Shown here in pieces: positions 8,257 to 17,105 of a DNA stretch of 64,000 nucleotides. Numbering within the stretch: the first letter of the stretch is position 1; each line of letters starts with the position of its first letter. The notes under the pieces are model-generated. The model saw only the letters and a program-made list of their open reading frames with translations, searched no databases and was not told the origin of the DNA. Made by a program: the position numbers and the translations under genes. Source of the DNA: an uncultured Paracoccaceae bacterium (GTDB lineage: Bacteria > Pseudomonadota > Alphaproteobacteria > Rhodobacterales > Rhodobacteraceae); contig CANLDA010000005.1 of the NCBI GenBank assembly GCA_947489325.1, positions 1-64,000 on the forward strand, given 5' to 3'.

Positions 8257-8282
8257 GCCGCCCAATATAGGGCGGCTTTTTT
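8257..8282 (+). terminator. Intrinsic terminator of yceI
   Basis: The 7-bp stem GCCGCCC / GGGCGGC (8257-8263 with 8270-8276) has loop AATATA and is followed by six T residues, 26 nt after the stop codon. Confidence 0.92.
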
Positions 8283-8360
8283 CGTGGTAAGGTGATCCAA
8301 ATGAGCGCTTCCGCGCGCCTATTTATCCCAAACAGAGAGGTGACATGCCTGGTCAGGTAT

Positions 8361-9557
8361 TCATTGTTGTTGTGCGCTAAGCGTTAGGGCGACTTGAACG
8401 TCAAAGCCCAGAGAACCCTCGTCCTTCATTGTTCCGCCAATGGCAAAATCCCGACGATCCAACGGCAGAGTGCCTGTCATTGTGGCCAGCCCATTCTGAA
8501 TATCCAGAGTGAAAGGCATTTGCACAGGGAGGGTGATGTCCTTGATGGTGAGGGTGCCATCTGCGATATATCCAGTCTCTGCACTGATCAGATTGGCCTG
8601 AAAGGTCGCCGTGGGGAAGGCGGTCGCATTGAAGAAATCCGCGCCAAGGGCCTGATCTGTGACTGAACCAAGGGTAAGCGAACCGATTGCGATTGTTGCG
8701 GTGACGGTGCCGTGGCTGCCATCTGTGGCGGTTTCGGAAAACTGAATGGCGGCGGTGAGGTCGGAAAATGTTCCAGTGACGTCAGAGCCAAGTTGATTCA
8801 CCGTGATTGTGAGGTCGTGCGATTGTACCAACCAGTCAGATGCAACCGTTTGTAAGGCGATCGTTTCAGTGGTGTCCTCTGTGTGACCATAGACACCGAT
8901 GGCTGATCCCGTGCCCAAGGCCGCAGCCCACGCTGCGATGGCGAGGAGCAGAGGCAGGCGCGAATGCGAGGCATTTGGGGGTGTGGGTGCAGAATTTGCG
9001 CCAGGCAACATGCGGCGCAGTGTTTGGTCGCGATCAAGGATGTGATGTTTCAAAGCCCCAGCCACATGCAGAATGATGGACACGATAAGCACTCGTTCAA
9101 ACACGATGTGCAGGCCCGCGGTGATGTCGGCAAATGTCTGATCCTTAGGTACAAACGGCAGGTTTTGACCAAATGGCCACCAGATCGGCGCAAAGCCTTC
9201 GGTTGAGGCGTGGTGCAGCCAGCCTGTCAGGGGCACCAGCACCAATGATCCATAAAGCAACCAATGCACCATTTCCGCAAGCGTGGCCTCAAGCCGGTTT
9301 TCCGCATTCAAAAGGCCGGGGTGGGGTTGGCTGAAAGCCCATGCAATACGGGCAAGTGCAACAAAGAACGTGGTGACGCCCAGTGTTTTATGCATGGAAA
9401 AGAGCCAAGCCTTATAGGCAAGCTGTTCACTGTCGGCAAAGGGTGCTCCATTGGCCAGAATGCCCAGCGGCAAGGTGGTAAAGATCAACAGCACAGTTAG
9501 CCAATGAAAGGTCTTGGTGACGCTGCCGTATTGGCTGTGACTGTTGGTGGCGGGCAT
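8361..9557 (-). CDS. Cytochrome b561 fused to a C-terminal YceI domain
   Basis: 398 aa from the ATG at 9557, which has AAAGG 9 nt upstream; the starts at 9566 and 9611 are less well placed. Residues ~10-185 are a four-helix b561 di-haem membrane domain. Candidate haem histidines are in KTFHWLTVLL, SMHKTLG, EMVHWLLYG and ILHVAGALKHH. A Pro/Ser linker and a fifth hydrophobic segment (LPLLLAIAAWAAALGTGSAI) precede a ~170-residue periplasmic YceI domain (DWLVQSHDLTITVNQLG to the end). The fusion suggests electron transfer between a membrane b-type cytochrome and a quinone or isoprenoid held by the barrel. It is convergent with the free-standing yceI gene at 7658. Confidence 0.9.
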   Translation of the reverse strand: MPATNSHSQYGSVTKTFHWLTVLLIFTTLPLGILANGAPFADSEQLAYKAWLFSMHKTLGVTTFFVALARIAWAFSQPHPGLLNAENRLEATLAEMVHWLLYGSLVLVPLTGWLHHASTEGFAPIWWPFGQNLPFVPKDQTFADITAGLHIVFERVLIVSIILHVAGALKHHILDRDQTLRRMLPGANSAPTPPNASHSRLPLLLAIAAWAAALGTGSAIGVYGHTEDTTETIALQTVASDWLVQSHDLTITVNQLGSDVTGTFSDLTAAIQFSETATDGSHGTVTATIAIGSLTLGSVTDQALGADFFNATAFPTATFQANLISAETGYIADGTLTIKDITLPVQMPFTLDIQNGLATMTGTLPLDRRDFAIGGTMKDEGSLGFDVQVALTLSAQQQ

Positions 9558-9725
9558 AGCAGGCATCCTTTGTTTGTCACGCCAAATGATAGATAACTGA
9601 TACCAAAGCACAACCGGTCACACGGCGTTTTGACTGTGCGCAAATGCGCAAGGACGTTGCGCTGTTGCTGAGGTCGGGGTATCTCAACACAAAGCAAAGA
9701 GTCTTAAGATAGCAAGGGGACAACG

Positions 9726-10667
9726 ATGAGCAGAGCATTTGTATTTCCGGGACAGGGCGCACAAACCATTGGAATGGGCAAGGCGTTGGCGGATGCCTAT
9801 CCTGCGGCGAAGGCCATTTTTGACGAGGTTGATGACGCCTTGGGTGAAAAGTTAAGCGCGTTGATCTGGGAAGGTGAGCAGGATGCGCTGACGTTGACGC
9901 AGAATGCACAACCTGCGCTGATGGCGACCTCGCTGGCTGCTTTGCGCGCATTAGAATCCGAAGGTGTGACGATTGAGGCTGCGCAATGCGTTGCGGGGCA
10001 TTCCTTGGGGGAATATTCGGCATTGGCGGCGGCAGGCTCGATCAGTGTGGCAGACACGGCGCGTCTGTTGCGCACACGTGGTCAGGCCATGCAAGCAGCG
10101 GTTCCTGTGGGTGTTGGCGCGATGGCCGCGCTGTTGGGGCTGGATTTTGAAACGGCAAAGGCAGTTGCTGAAGCCGCAGCGCAGGGCGAAGTCTGTCAGG
10201 CGGCAAACGATAACGATCCGGGGCAGGTGGTTGTATCTGGCCACAAAGCTGCGGTTGAGCGCGCGGTTGAGATTGCCAAAGAAAAAGGCGCAAAGCGCGC
10301 GGTTTTACTGCCTGTCAGTGCACCTTTCCATTGTGCATTGATGCAACCAGCGGCCGAAGCTATGGCCGAAGCACTGAGCCATGTGAACATTGAGCGCCCA
10401 GCCGTGCCTTTGGTTGCGAATGTTTTGGCCGAAGAAGTCGTGAATACGGCAACGATCCGGTCTTTGTTGGTGGAGCAGGTCACAGGGTCCGTTCGTTGGC
10501 GTGAGTCGGTTTTGACGATGGCCAGTAATGGCGTCACAGAGGTTTGGGAAATCGGTGCAGGCAAAGCTTTGTCCGGCATGATCCGTCGTATTGATCGTGC
10601 GATTGCTTGCAAATCGGTTGGCACGCCGGATGATGTCAAAGCCGCAGCAGAGAGCATTACGGCCTGA
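9726..10667 (+). CDS. fabD: Malonyl-CoA:ACP transacylase
   Basis: 313 aa, with AAGGGGA upstream of the ATG. It transfers malonyl from CoA to acyl carrier protein, supplying chain extender for type II fatty acid synthesis. Signature features are FVFPGQGAQTIGMGK at the N-terminus, the nucleophile Ser93 in GHSLGEYSA, the LLRTRGQAMQ arginine region that binds the malonyl carboxylate, and catalytic His202 in SAPFHCALM. First gene of the fab locus, followed after 135 bp by fabG. Confidence 0.97.
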   Translation: MSRAFVFPGQGAQTIGMGKALADAYPAAKAIFDEVDDALGEKLSALIWEGEQDALTLTQNAQPALMATSLAALRALESEGVTIEAAQCVAGHSLGEYSALAAAGSISVADTARLLRTRGQAMQAAVPVGVGAMAALLGLDFETAKAVAEAAAQGEVCQAANDNDPGQVVVSGHKAAVERAVEIAKEKGAKRAVLLPVSAPFHCALMQPAAEAMAEALSHVNIERPAVPLVANVLAEEVVNTATIRSLLVEQVTGSVRWRESVLTMASNGVTEVWEIGAGKALSGMIRRIDRAIACKSVGTPDDVKAAAESITA

Positions 10668-10708
10668 ACTGTAAGGTCGTAGGGGTGAAATGAGTGGAAA
10701 AAGGCGAA

Positions 10709-10728
10709 ACATTGCTGTTTTGCAATGT
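10709..10728. promoter_or_regulatory. Inverted repeat in the fabD-fabG gap
   Basis: ACATTGC and GCAATGT (10709-10715, 10722-10728) form a perfect 7-bp dyad around TGTTTT. It lies 75 bp before the fabG start and could be an operator or an RNA hairpin; no U tract follows, so it is not a clear terminator. Confidence 0.35.
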
Positions 10729-10802
10729 GAGCCTTGCCCTAACGGCATCTAGATGAAATACGCAGGCGCGAAAAAGTTAACGCGCGTGAAGTGGGAGAGA
10801 CT

Positions 10803-11540
10803 ATGTTCGATTTAACAGGGAAAAATGCACTGATCACTGGTGCATCTGGTGGTATCGGTGGTGCGATTGCCAAGGCGTTGCACGGGGCAGGGGCAACCGT
10901 TGGCCTGTCTGGCACCCGAATTGAGCCGTTGGAAGCATTGGCCGCAGAACTGGGAGAGCGCGCGCATGTTCTGCCGTGTAATCTTGGCGATGCAGAAGCA
11001 GTTGCCAATCTGCCCAAAGTGGCCGCAGAGGCGATGGGTAGTGTGGATATTCTGGTCAACAATGCGGGTATCACAAAAGATCAGGTGTTTATGCGTATGT
11101 CAGATGATGAATGGCAAAGCGTTCTGGATGTGAACCTGACATCCACCATGCGTCTGTGCCGCGCTGTGATGCGCCCTATGATGAAGGCCCGTTGGGGTCG
11201 TATTGTGAACATCAGTTCTGTTGTTGGTGCCATCGGGAATCCGGGTCAGGCAAACTATGCGGCATCCAAAGCTGGGATGGTTGGCATGACAAAATCCATT
11301 GCATATGAGGTTGCGACTCGTGGCATCACGGCAAATGCGGTGGCGCCTGGCTTTATCGAAACACCTATGACGTCTAAGTTGAACGATGATCAAAAAGGTG
11401 CCATCTACAAGAAAATTCCGGCAGGGCGCATGGGAACCCCAGTGGAAATCGCTGCGGCTGTGTTGTATCTCTCCAGCAATGAAGCTGCTTATGTGACAGG
11501 AACAACCGTTCATGTGAATGGCGGAATGGCAATGGTTTGA
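10803..11540 (+). CDS. fabG: 3-oxoacyl-[ACP] reductase
   Basis: 245 aa from the ATG at 10803 (GGGAGAG upstream). The GTG four codons earlier overlaps the ribosome binding site and is rejected. Short-chain dehydrogenase fold with the NADPH-binding TGASGGIG at residues 12-19, NNAG near 86-89, and the catalytic triad Ser138/139, Tyr152, Lys156 (NISSVVG, NYAASKAG). The C-terminal GTTVHVNGGMAMV is the FabG family ending. It reduces beta-ketoacyl-ACP in each elongation cycle. Lies between fabD and acpP. Confidence 0.97.
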   Translation: MFDLTGKNALITGASGGIGGAIAKALHGAGATVGLSGTRIEPLEALAAELGERAHVLPCNLGDAEAVANLPKVAAEAMGSVDILVNNAGITKDQVFMRMSDDEWQSVLDVNLTSTMRLCRAVMRPMMKARWGRIVNISSVVGAIGNPGQANYAASKAGMVGMTKSIAYEVATRGITANAVAPGFIETPMTSKLNDDQKGAIYKKIPAGRMGTPVEIAAAVLYLSSNEAAYVTGTTVHVNGGMAMV

Positions 11541-11597
11541 GATCAAAACACTTGCGGACTTGTATCTGACAACTTAGCCATTAGATGGCGAAAGCGT

Positions 11598-11625
11598 TTG
11601 CCTTACATGGAACATGTGTTATAGG
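11598..11625 (+). promoter_or_regulatory. Candidate acpP promoter with operator-like dyad
   Basis: TTGCCT (11598-11603) and TATAGG (11620-11625) are 16 nt apart. The spacer contains the perfect inverted repeat ACATG-GAA-CATGT (11605-11617), as expected of a repressor site overlapping the promoter. It would give acpP a leader of about 145 nt and transcription independent of fabG. Confidence 0.5.
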
Positions 11626-11776
11626 CGGCGCAGTTTTTCCGAGGTGGAATGACATCTCGTGGATTTTCGGGGCAACCCGAATACGTTAAGAGCCGCCCGC
11701 ACGGGCAAAACAATCCCAGCGCCTTGGTGCGGGGGCATCACCGGGCCACAGTGCCCATGACGAATGAGGAATGAAC

Positions 11777-12010
11777 ATGAGCGACGTCGCAGACCGCGTA
11801 AAAAAGATCGTTGTAGAACACTTGGGTGTTGAAGAAGACAAAGTTGTTGAAAACGCGTCCTTCATCGACGATCTGGGCGCAGACAGCCTGGACACAGTTG
11901 AGCTGGTTATGGCCTTCGAAGAAGAGTTCGGCATCGAAATCCCTGATGACGCAGCCGAAACCATCCAGACTTTTGGCGACGCTGTGAAGTTCATCACTGA
12001 AGCTTCCTAA
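11777..12010 (+). CDS. acpP: Acyl carrier protein
   Basis: 77 aa from the ATG at 11777, six nt after GAGGA; the ATG at 11771 touches the ribosome binding site. Acidic four-helix protein with the phosphopantetheine attachment Ser37 in [15 protein letters not shown]. It carries growing acyl chains for FabD, FabG and FabF encoded around it, and supplies acyl-ACP to LuxI-type synthases such as the one at 3052. It has its own candidate promoter and a terminator, which fits the very high expression usual for ACP. Confidence 0.98.
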   Translation: MSDVADRVKKIVVEHLGVEEDKVVENASFIDDLGADSLDTVELVMAFEEEFGIEIPDDAAETIQTFGDAVKFITEAS

Positions 12011-12033
12011 GTTTCGCGCCAAATTGGTGTTAA

Positions 12034-12064
12034 GGGCCTCAGCCATTCGGCTGGGGCTCTTTTT
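12034..12064 (+). terminator. Intrinsic terminator of acpP
   Basis: The 11-bp stem GGGCCTCAGCC / GGCTGGGGCTC (two G-T pairs) has an ATTC loop and is followed by a five-T tract, about 24 nt after the acpP stop. Confidence 0.88.
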
Positions 12065-12204
12065 CGTTGCGGCATGATGATGCAGGGGTCAGAATTTGAA
12101 TTGCTTCGCCTCTGACGTCAGGCGTAGGTCAAAGACAGCCAGCTCTTTGCCAGCCAATCCTAGAAAATTCAAAACGGCATCTGTGCTGTTCAGGGGGTGA
12201 ACTC

Positions 12205-13587
12205 ATGAAGCGACGTCATTTTCTTTTGGGATCGGGGGCAGCCCTTGCGGCAGGTGCTGGAGGCATGGCTGCGGGATTTGCAACACCTCAGCGAAAATTG
12301 GTGGTACAGTCCGCGCAATACTGGTTTGCTGGGCGTGATCAGATCACCAAGGGGTTGGTTAGCCTGTCACCAGACGGCCCACCGCCAGTTTTATCTGTGA
12401 TGCAGGGCGATCTCTTTGACACGCGCGTGGAAAATACCTTGGGGGATTATACCGCGATGCATTGGCATGGGCTGCGAGTGCCCAACGCTATGGATGGGGT
12501 GCCCTATCTGACGCAATTCCCAATAGGTCAAAACGGTGAGTTTGATTATACGTTCACACCACAGGATGCGGGGACGTTCTGGTATCATCCGCATTGCATG
12601 ACCTTATCACAGATGGCGTCGGGTCTGACCGGGGTTTTGATTGTCAAAGAGCGTGAGGATCTGGGGTTTAGTACAGAACAGGTGTTGAATTTCAAAGACT
12701 TCCGTTTGGATGAAGAGGCGCAATTGCTGCCGTATTATACGGCGCGGGGTGCTGCGCGGGCGGGAACCTTTGGTAATGTGATCAGCGCCAACTGGCAGGT
12801 GCGCCCCAGATACGATCATCCGGCAGGCGGTCTTGTCCGCCTGCGGCTTGTGGCAACGGATACGACACGTTTGTACAAGCTGTACATCACCGGGGCAGAG
12901 GGGCGTATCATTGCCTGTGATGGACACCCCGTGGATGAGGCGGTTGAATGGCCCACCGAACAGGCACCTTACATTCTGGCGCCGGGGCAGAGGTTGGATA
13001 TTGCCTTGAAGATGCCTGCGGGTGAGGGGCAAGAGGTGCAGATCATGGGCGCTTTACCCGGTGGTGCGCGCGCGCTTGCAACCCTGCGTGCGATAGGCGC
13101 AGATCAGGGGCGCGATTTGGCCGAGATCGCACCATTGCCGCGCAATCCGGTGACACCCTTGGATATGCGCGCGCCCAAAGTGCATGATTTTGTGTTTGGC
13201 TGGACTCCTGAAGGAGGCACCGCAAACAACGGGTTTTGCGGTACGTTGGGATACACATTCTGGTCGATCAACCGCACGCCGTGGGCCGGGGATGCCGCCA
13301 AAGATACGGGGCCTCTGGCTGTGCTGGAACGGGGGAAAACCCATGTATTGCGCCTGCGTAACGAATCCCCCAATGCGCATCCGATCCATTTACATGGTTT
13401 GGTGTTCAAACCCCTCCGATCCAACCGGCGCAAAGTACCGCAGAATTGGACCGACACGGCGTTGTTGTTGAAGGATGAGGTGATGGAAGTGGCGCTTGTG
13501 GCGGATAATCCAGGCAATTGGGCATTTCACTGTCACGTCATTGAACATCAGAAAACCGGATTGGCCGGATACCTGCAAGTGACCTGA
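12205..13587 (+). CDS. Multicopper oxidase, Tat-exported
   Basis: 460 aa. A Tat signal sequence begins MKRRHFLLGSGAALAAGAGG, so the folded, copper-loaded enzyme is probably exported to the periplasm. All four copper-ligand motifs are present: HWHG (86-89), WYHPH (127-130 region), HPIHLHG (about residue 392) and FHCHVIEHQKTGLAGYLQV at the C-terminus, where HCH bridges the type 1 and trinuclear sites. It resembles the CotA/SufI/CueO-like group. Possible roles are copper or metal oxidation; the substrate cannot be assigned, and no copper-resistance genes are adjacent. It is flanked by the acpP terminator and, 160 bp on, the HisA-like gene, inside what is otherwise a fatty-acid locus. Confidence 0.93.
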   Translation: MKRRHFLLGSGAALAAGAGGMAAGFATPQRKLVVQSAQYWFAGRDQITKGLVSLSPDGPPPVLSVMQGDLFDTRVENTLGDYTAMHWHGLRVPNAMDGVPYLTQFPIGQNGEFDYTFTPQDAGTFWYHPHCMTLSQMASGLTGVLIVKEREDLGFSTEQVLNFKDFRLDEEAQLLPYYTARGAARAGTFGNVISANWQVRPRYDHPAGGLVRLRLVATDTTRLYKLYITGAEGRIIACDGHPVDEAVEWPTEQAPYILAPGQRLDIALKMPAGEGQEVQIMGALPGGARALATLRAIGADQGRDLAEIAPLPRNPVTPLDMRAPKVHDFVFGWTPEGGTANNGFCGTLGYTFWSINRTPWAGDAAKDTGPLAVLERGKTHVLRLRNESPNAHPIHLHGLVFKPLRSNRRKVPQNWTDTALLLKDEVMEVALVADNPGNWAFHCHVIEHQKTGLAGYLQVT

Positions 13588-13747
13588 TTTCCTGTGATCG
13601 CTAACATAAACTGTCAAATAGGTAACGAATGGCGTGAACTGACTATATTTCGCCGATTTGGAGATATAGAAAACCAGTGCTAGCCTTAAGGGTGCGAGTC
13701 GGGGTTTGCTGAATGTGTACCCTGCCATTTAAATTTTAGGAGGCTTC

Positions 13748-14491
13748 ATGATTATTTACCCTACACTTGAGGTCCAGGGCGGGAAATGCGTTTCGCTGAC
13801 TCGTGGGCGTTTGGATGAACCCACAATCTGGCATGTGGATCCGATTGAGACAGCGCGCAGCTTTGCCGCAGCGGGCGCAGAGTGGATGCATGTCACCGAT
13901 ATGGATGCATTGGCGGGAAACGACGGCAATGACGATCTGATCGAAGAGATCATTCGTGCCGCTGGTATTCCTGTGCAACTTGGTGGTGGTTTCCGATCAC
14001 GTGAACGCGTTGAGCAGTGGATCGACAAAGGCGCGGGCCGGATTGTGATCGGCACCATGGCGGTTCAGAACCCTCAGCTGGTCGAAGAATTGGCGCATTT
14101 ACACCCGGATCAGATCGTTCTGGCGCTTGATGTCTTTCAAGGGCAGGTGATGACCGATGGTTGGCGTAACGCAGGGTCGATCGCGCCCGAGGCATTCCTG
14201 CAGGCGTATGAAAAAACACCTTTGGCGGGTGTGATCGTAACCGATATTGATGCCGATATCGAAGAGCAAGACGCGCAATTGGGTGTGATCTCTGGCCTGT
14301 CTTCTGCCACACGCCATCAGGTGATCGCACGCGGAACCGTGCGGAGTTCTGATGATGTGTCGCGCCTGAGCTATGTGCCCAACATCAGTGGCACGCTGAT
14401 TGGGCGGGCCTTGCTGTCAAAGGACGTGGATTTGGCAGAGGCCTTGGCGATTGCCCATCCTGAACCGGCACCAACCGCCGAATTTATCTAA
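13748..14491 (+). CDS. HisA-like TIM-barrel protein, probable paralogue of ProFAR isomerase
   Basis: 247 aa, with a strong TAGGAGG ribosome binding site. Overall it matches HisA (phosphoribosylformimino-AICAR-phosphate isomerase): N-terminal strand MIIYPTLEVQGGKCVSL, GGG at 79-81, VIGTMAVQNP, LALDVFQGQ with Asp128. But the first catalytic aspartate of HisA (start of strand 1, usually in PAIDL) is Glu8 here, and the second phosphate-binding loop, normally SGG, reads ARGT. No other histidine genes are nearby. It may be a sugar-phosphate isomerase of altered specificity or a degenerate HisA. The his operon copy would be expected elsewhere in the genome. Confidence 0.75.
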   Translation: MIIYPTLEVQGGKCVSLTRGRLDEPTIWHVDPIETARSFAAAGAEWMHVTDMDALAGNDGNDDLIEEIIRAAGIPVQLGGGFRSRERVEQWIDKGAGRIVIGTMAVQNPQLVEELAHLHPDQIVLALDVFQGQVMTDGWRNAGSIAPEAFLQAYEKTPLAGVIVTDIDADIEEQDAQLGVISGLSSATRHQVIARGTVRSSDDVSRLSYVPNISGTLIGRALLSKDVDLAEALAIAHPEPAPTAEFI

Positions 14492-14510
14492 TATTTGAAA
14501 ACATTGCATC

Positions 14511-14536
14511 ATGCGCCCGGTTGTTTCCGGGCGCAT
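14511..14536 (+). terminator. Hairpin after the HisA-like gene
   Basis: A perfect 10-bp stem ATGCGCCCGG / CCGGGCGCAT encloses TTGTTT, 20 nt after the stop codon. No T run follows, so it may be a factor-dependent terminator or an mRNA 3' stabiliser. Confidence 0.45.
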
Positions 14537-14642
14537 AACTGCGTTTATAAGGCAGAATGCCACTGTTGGATGTGCCTTGCTCTTGCCCATAAGGGGGCAG
14601 GCGGGGTAAGAGCATTCTTGAACGAGAAGAAAGGGCTGCAAT

Positions 14643-15902
14643 ATGCGTCGAGTCGTTGTCACGGGTCTTGGTTTGGTTACTCCCCTAGCGTCTGGGGTTG
14701 AGGAAAGCTGGTCACGGATATTAGATGGTCAATCAGGGGCAGGTCCCATCACCCGCTTTGATGCAAGTCAGGTGACAACAAAATACGCATGCGAAGTGCC
14801 TTTGGGTGACGGAACTGACGGTACTTTCAATTCTGACGACTGGATGCAGCCAAAAGAACGTCGCAAGGTCGATGATTTTATTCTGTACGGGATCGCGGCA
14901 GCCACGCAGGCAGTAACCGATGCTGGATGGATGCCAGAGGATGAAGAAAGCCTGTTGCGCACTGGTGTGATGATTGGGTCCGGCATTGGCGGTCTGAATT
15001 CCATCGCAGAAACTGCAATTTTGATTAAAGAACGTGGCCCACGTCGTGTGTCGCCCTTCTTTATTCCGGGCGCGTTGATCAACCTAATATCTGGTCAGGT
15101 GAGCATTCGTTATGGCTTTAAAGGCCCAAACCATGCGGTTGTGACAGCCTGTTCTACTGGTGCACACGCTATTGGTGATGCATCTCGTTTGATTAAAAAC
15201 GGTGATGCGGATGTGATGATCGCAGGAGGCGCCGAAGCTGCAATTTCCGAGATTGGGATTGCAGGTTTTAACGCCTGTAAGGCTCTATCCACCAAGCGTG
15301 AAGATGATCCAACTAAGGCAAGCCGCCCTTATGATGCGGACCGTGACGGGTTTGTTATGGGCGAAGGCGCTGGTGTGGTTGTTTTGGAAGAATACGAACA
15401 CGCCAAGGCGCGCGGTGCCAAGATTTATGCCGAAGTGAAAGGCTATGGCCTGTCGGGCGATGCCTATCACATCACGGCCCCTTCTGAGACCGGCGAAGGG
15501 GGCGAACGTTCTATGCGTGCTGCGTTGAAAGACGCAGGGCTGGAGCCTGCGGATATTGATTATATCAACGCACACGGTACATCGACCATGGCGGATGTCA
15601 TCGAATTGGGCGCAGTTGAACGCATGCTGGGAGATGCTGCGGCAAATGCAACCATGAGTTCAACCAAATCCGCCACAGGGCACCTTTTGGGGGCTGCTGG
15701 TGCGATTGAGGCGATCTTCTCGATCCTTGCGATCCGCGATCAGGTGGCACCTCCTACGATCAATCTGGACAATCCTGCGATTGAAACAGCGATTGATTTG
15801 GCACCGAATGCAAAACGCGAACGCAAAATTGACGTGGCACTGTCCAATTCCTTTGGGTTTGGTGGCACCAATGCCAGCGTGATCTTCGGAAAGGCTGACT
15901 AA
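14643..15902 (+). CDS. fabF: 3-oxoacyl-[ACP] synthase II
   Basis: 419 aa. Condensing enzyme that extends acyl-ACP with malonyl-ACP. The thiolase fold carries the nucleophile Cys170 in VTACSTGAHAIGDAS and the two catalytic histidines in NAHGTSTMADV and SATGHLLGAAGAIEA. The C-terminal SNSFGFGGTNASVIF is the KAS II signature. The ribosome binding site before the ATG is weak (GGGCTG). It is separated from acpP by 2.6 kb of unrelated genes, whereas acpP and fabF are usually adjacent. Its TAA stop overlaps the mltG start by one base. Confidence 0.97.
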   Translation: MRRVVVTGLGLVTPLASGVEESWSRILDGQSGAGPITRFDASQVTTKYACEVPLGDGTDGTFNSDDWMQPKERRKVDDFILYGIAAATQAVTDAGWMPEDEESLLRTGVMIGSGIGGLNSIAETAILIKERGPRRVSPFFIPGALINLISGQVSIRYGFKGPNHAVVTACSTGAHAIGDASRLIKNGDADVMIAGGAEAAISEIGIAGFNACKALSTKREDDPTKASRPYDADRDGFVMGEGAGVVVLEEYEHAKARGAKIYAEVKGYGLSGDAYHITAPSETGEGGERSMRAALKDAGLEPADIDYINAHGTSTMADVIELGAVERMLGDAAANATMSSTKSATGHLLGAAGAIEAIFSILAIRDQVAPPTINLDNPAIETAIDLAPNAKRERKIDVALSNSFGFGGTNASVIFGKAD

Positions 15903-17053
15903 TGTGGCGCAACATCGCGTCGAACGCACTGACAGTTTTGTTGGTAGTGGTGTTTTTGCTGGGCGGCGTGATCCTGTGGGGGCAGTCTGAATATAAGGCT
16001 GCTGGTCCACTGGGCGCTCCTGTCTGCTTGCAAGTCAAAAGCGGCGCCACGATGACTCGTGTTTCACGTGATCTTGTCGATCAAGGCGCGATTTCCAGCG
16101 ATACGATTTTCCGTATCGGCACGGATTACACCGAAAAGGCCAGCAAACTAAAGGCAGGGAGCTTTTTGTTGCAGCCGGGTGTGTCGATGGAAGGGATCGC
16201 CGACATCGTGACGCGGGGCGGTGCAAGCACGTGCGGCACCGAAGTTGTCTTTCGTGTGGGTGTGACGCGCCAAGAGGTGCAGATCCGCGAGCTTGATCCA
16301 ACCACTGCGCGTTATGTTGAAGTGGCGGCGTTTGACCCTAAGGGCACTGAAATTCCTGCACTTTATCTAAATCTGCATGGGCAGTCAGGCACGCGGTATC
16401 GCGTGGCTGTGGCCGAAGGGGTGACAAGCTGGCAAGTGGTCAATGCACTTTCAGGGATTGATATTCTTGAAGGCACAACCGAGGTGCCGCCAGAGGGTAT
16501 TCTGGCACCTGACAGCTATGAGTTTCAATCGGGTGCGCAACGCGGCGACATCATTGCGCAAATGATTTCGCGCCAAGAAGCACGTGTAACAGACGTCTGG
16601 CAAAACCGCACAGAGGGACTTCCGGTCAAGACACCAGAGGAACTGCTGGTACTGGCGTCGATCATCGAAAAAGAAACAGGGATACCTGAGGAACGACGTC
16701 AGGTTGCGAGCGTGTTTACCAACCGCTTGAACAAGGGCATGAAGTTGCAAACTGATCCGACGGTGATTTATGGCATTACCAAAGGTGAAGGTGTGTTGGG
16801 GCGTGGACTGCGTCAAAGTGAATTGCGCCGTGAAACCCCTTGGAACACTTATGTAATTCCTGCTTTGCCACCGACACCGATTGCCAATCCGGGGCTTGCA
16901 AGCCTTGAAGCGGCGGCTGACCCTGACACCACCGATTATATCTTCTTTGTGGCGGATGGCACCGGTGGGCATGCTTTTGCAACGACCTTACAAGAGCACA
17001 ATCGTAACGTCGCAAACTGGCGTAAGATTGAGGCGGAGCGGGCCAATCAATAA
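15902..17053 (+). CDS. mltG: Endolytic murein transglycosylase MltG
   Basis: 383 aa. N-terminal membrane anchor (residues ~8-27, LTVLLVVVFLLGGVILWG), a LysM-like periplasmic region, then the YceG/MltG catalytic domain with the key Glu in LVLASIIEKETGIPEERRQV and the downstream LQTDPTVIYGI and NTYVIPALPPTPIANPG motifs. It cleaves nascent glycan strands and so terminates peptidoglycan polymerisation. Translation is coupled to fabF by a TAATG overlap, as often seen in alphaproteobacteria. Last gene before the GTA cluster. Confidence 0.95.
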   Translation: MWRNIASNALTVLLVVVFLLGGVILWGQSEYKAAGPLGAPVCLQVKSGATMTRVSRDLVDQGAISSDTIFRIGTDYTEKASKLKAGSFLLQPGVSMEGIADIVTRGGASTCGTEVVFRVGVTRQEVQIRELDPTTARYVEVAAFDPKGTEIPALYLNLHGQSGTRYRVAVAEGVTSWQVVNALSGIDILEGTTEVPPEGILAPDSYEFQSGAQRGDIIAQMISRQEARVTDVWQNRTEGLPVKTPEELLVLASIIEKETGIPEERRQVASVFTNRLNKGMKLQTDPTVIYGITKGEGVLGRGLRQSELRRETPWNTYVIPALPPTPIANPGLASLEAAADPDTTDYIFFVADGTGGHAFATTLQEHNRNVANWRKIEAERANQ

Positions 17054-17060
17054 AGTGAAA

Positions 17061-17086
17061 ACCTTACCGTGACGGTGGGGTAAGGT
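17061..17086. terminator. Hairpin downstream of mltG
   Basis: ACCTTACC (17061-17068) pairs perfectly with GGTAAGGT (17079-17086). No T run follows. It separates the mltG reading frame from the GTA promoter and may act as a factor-dependent terminator or boundary. Confidence 0.4.
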
Positions 17087-17105
17087 GCTGTTAATAAATG
17101 AAAAC

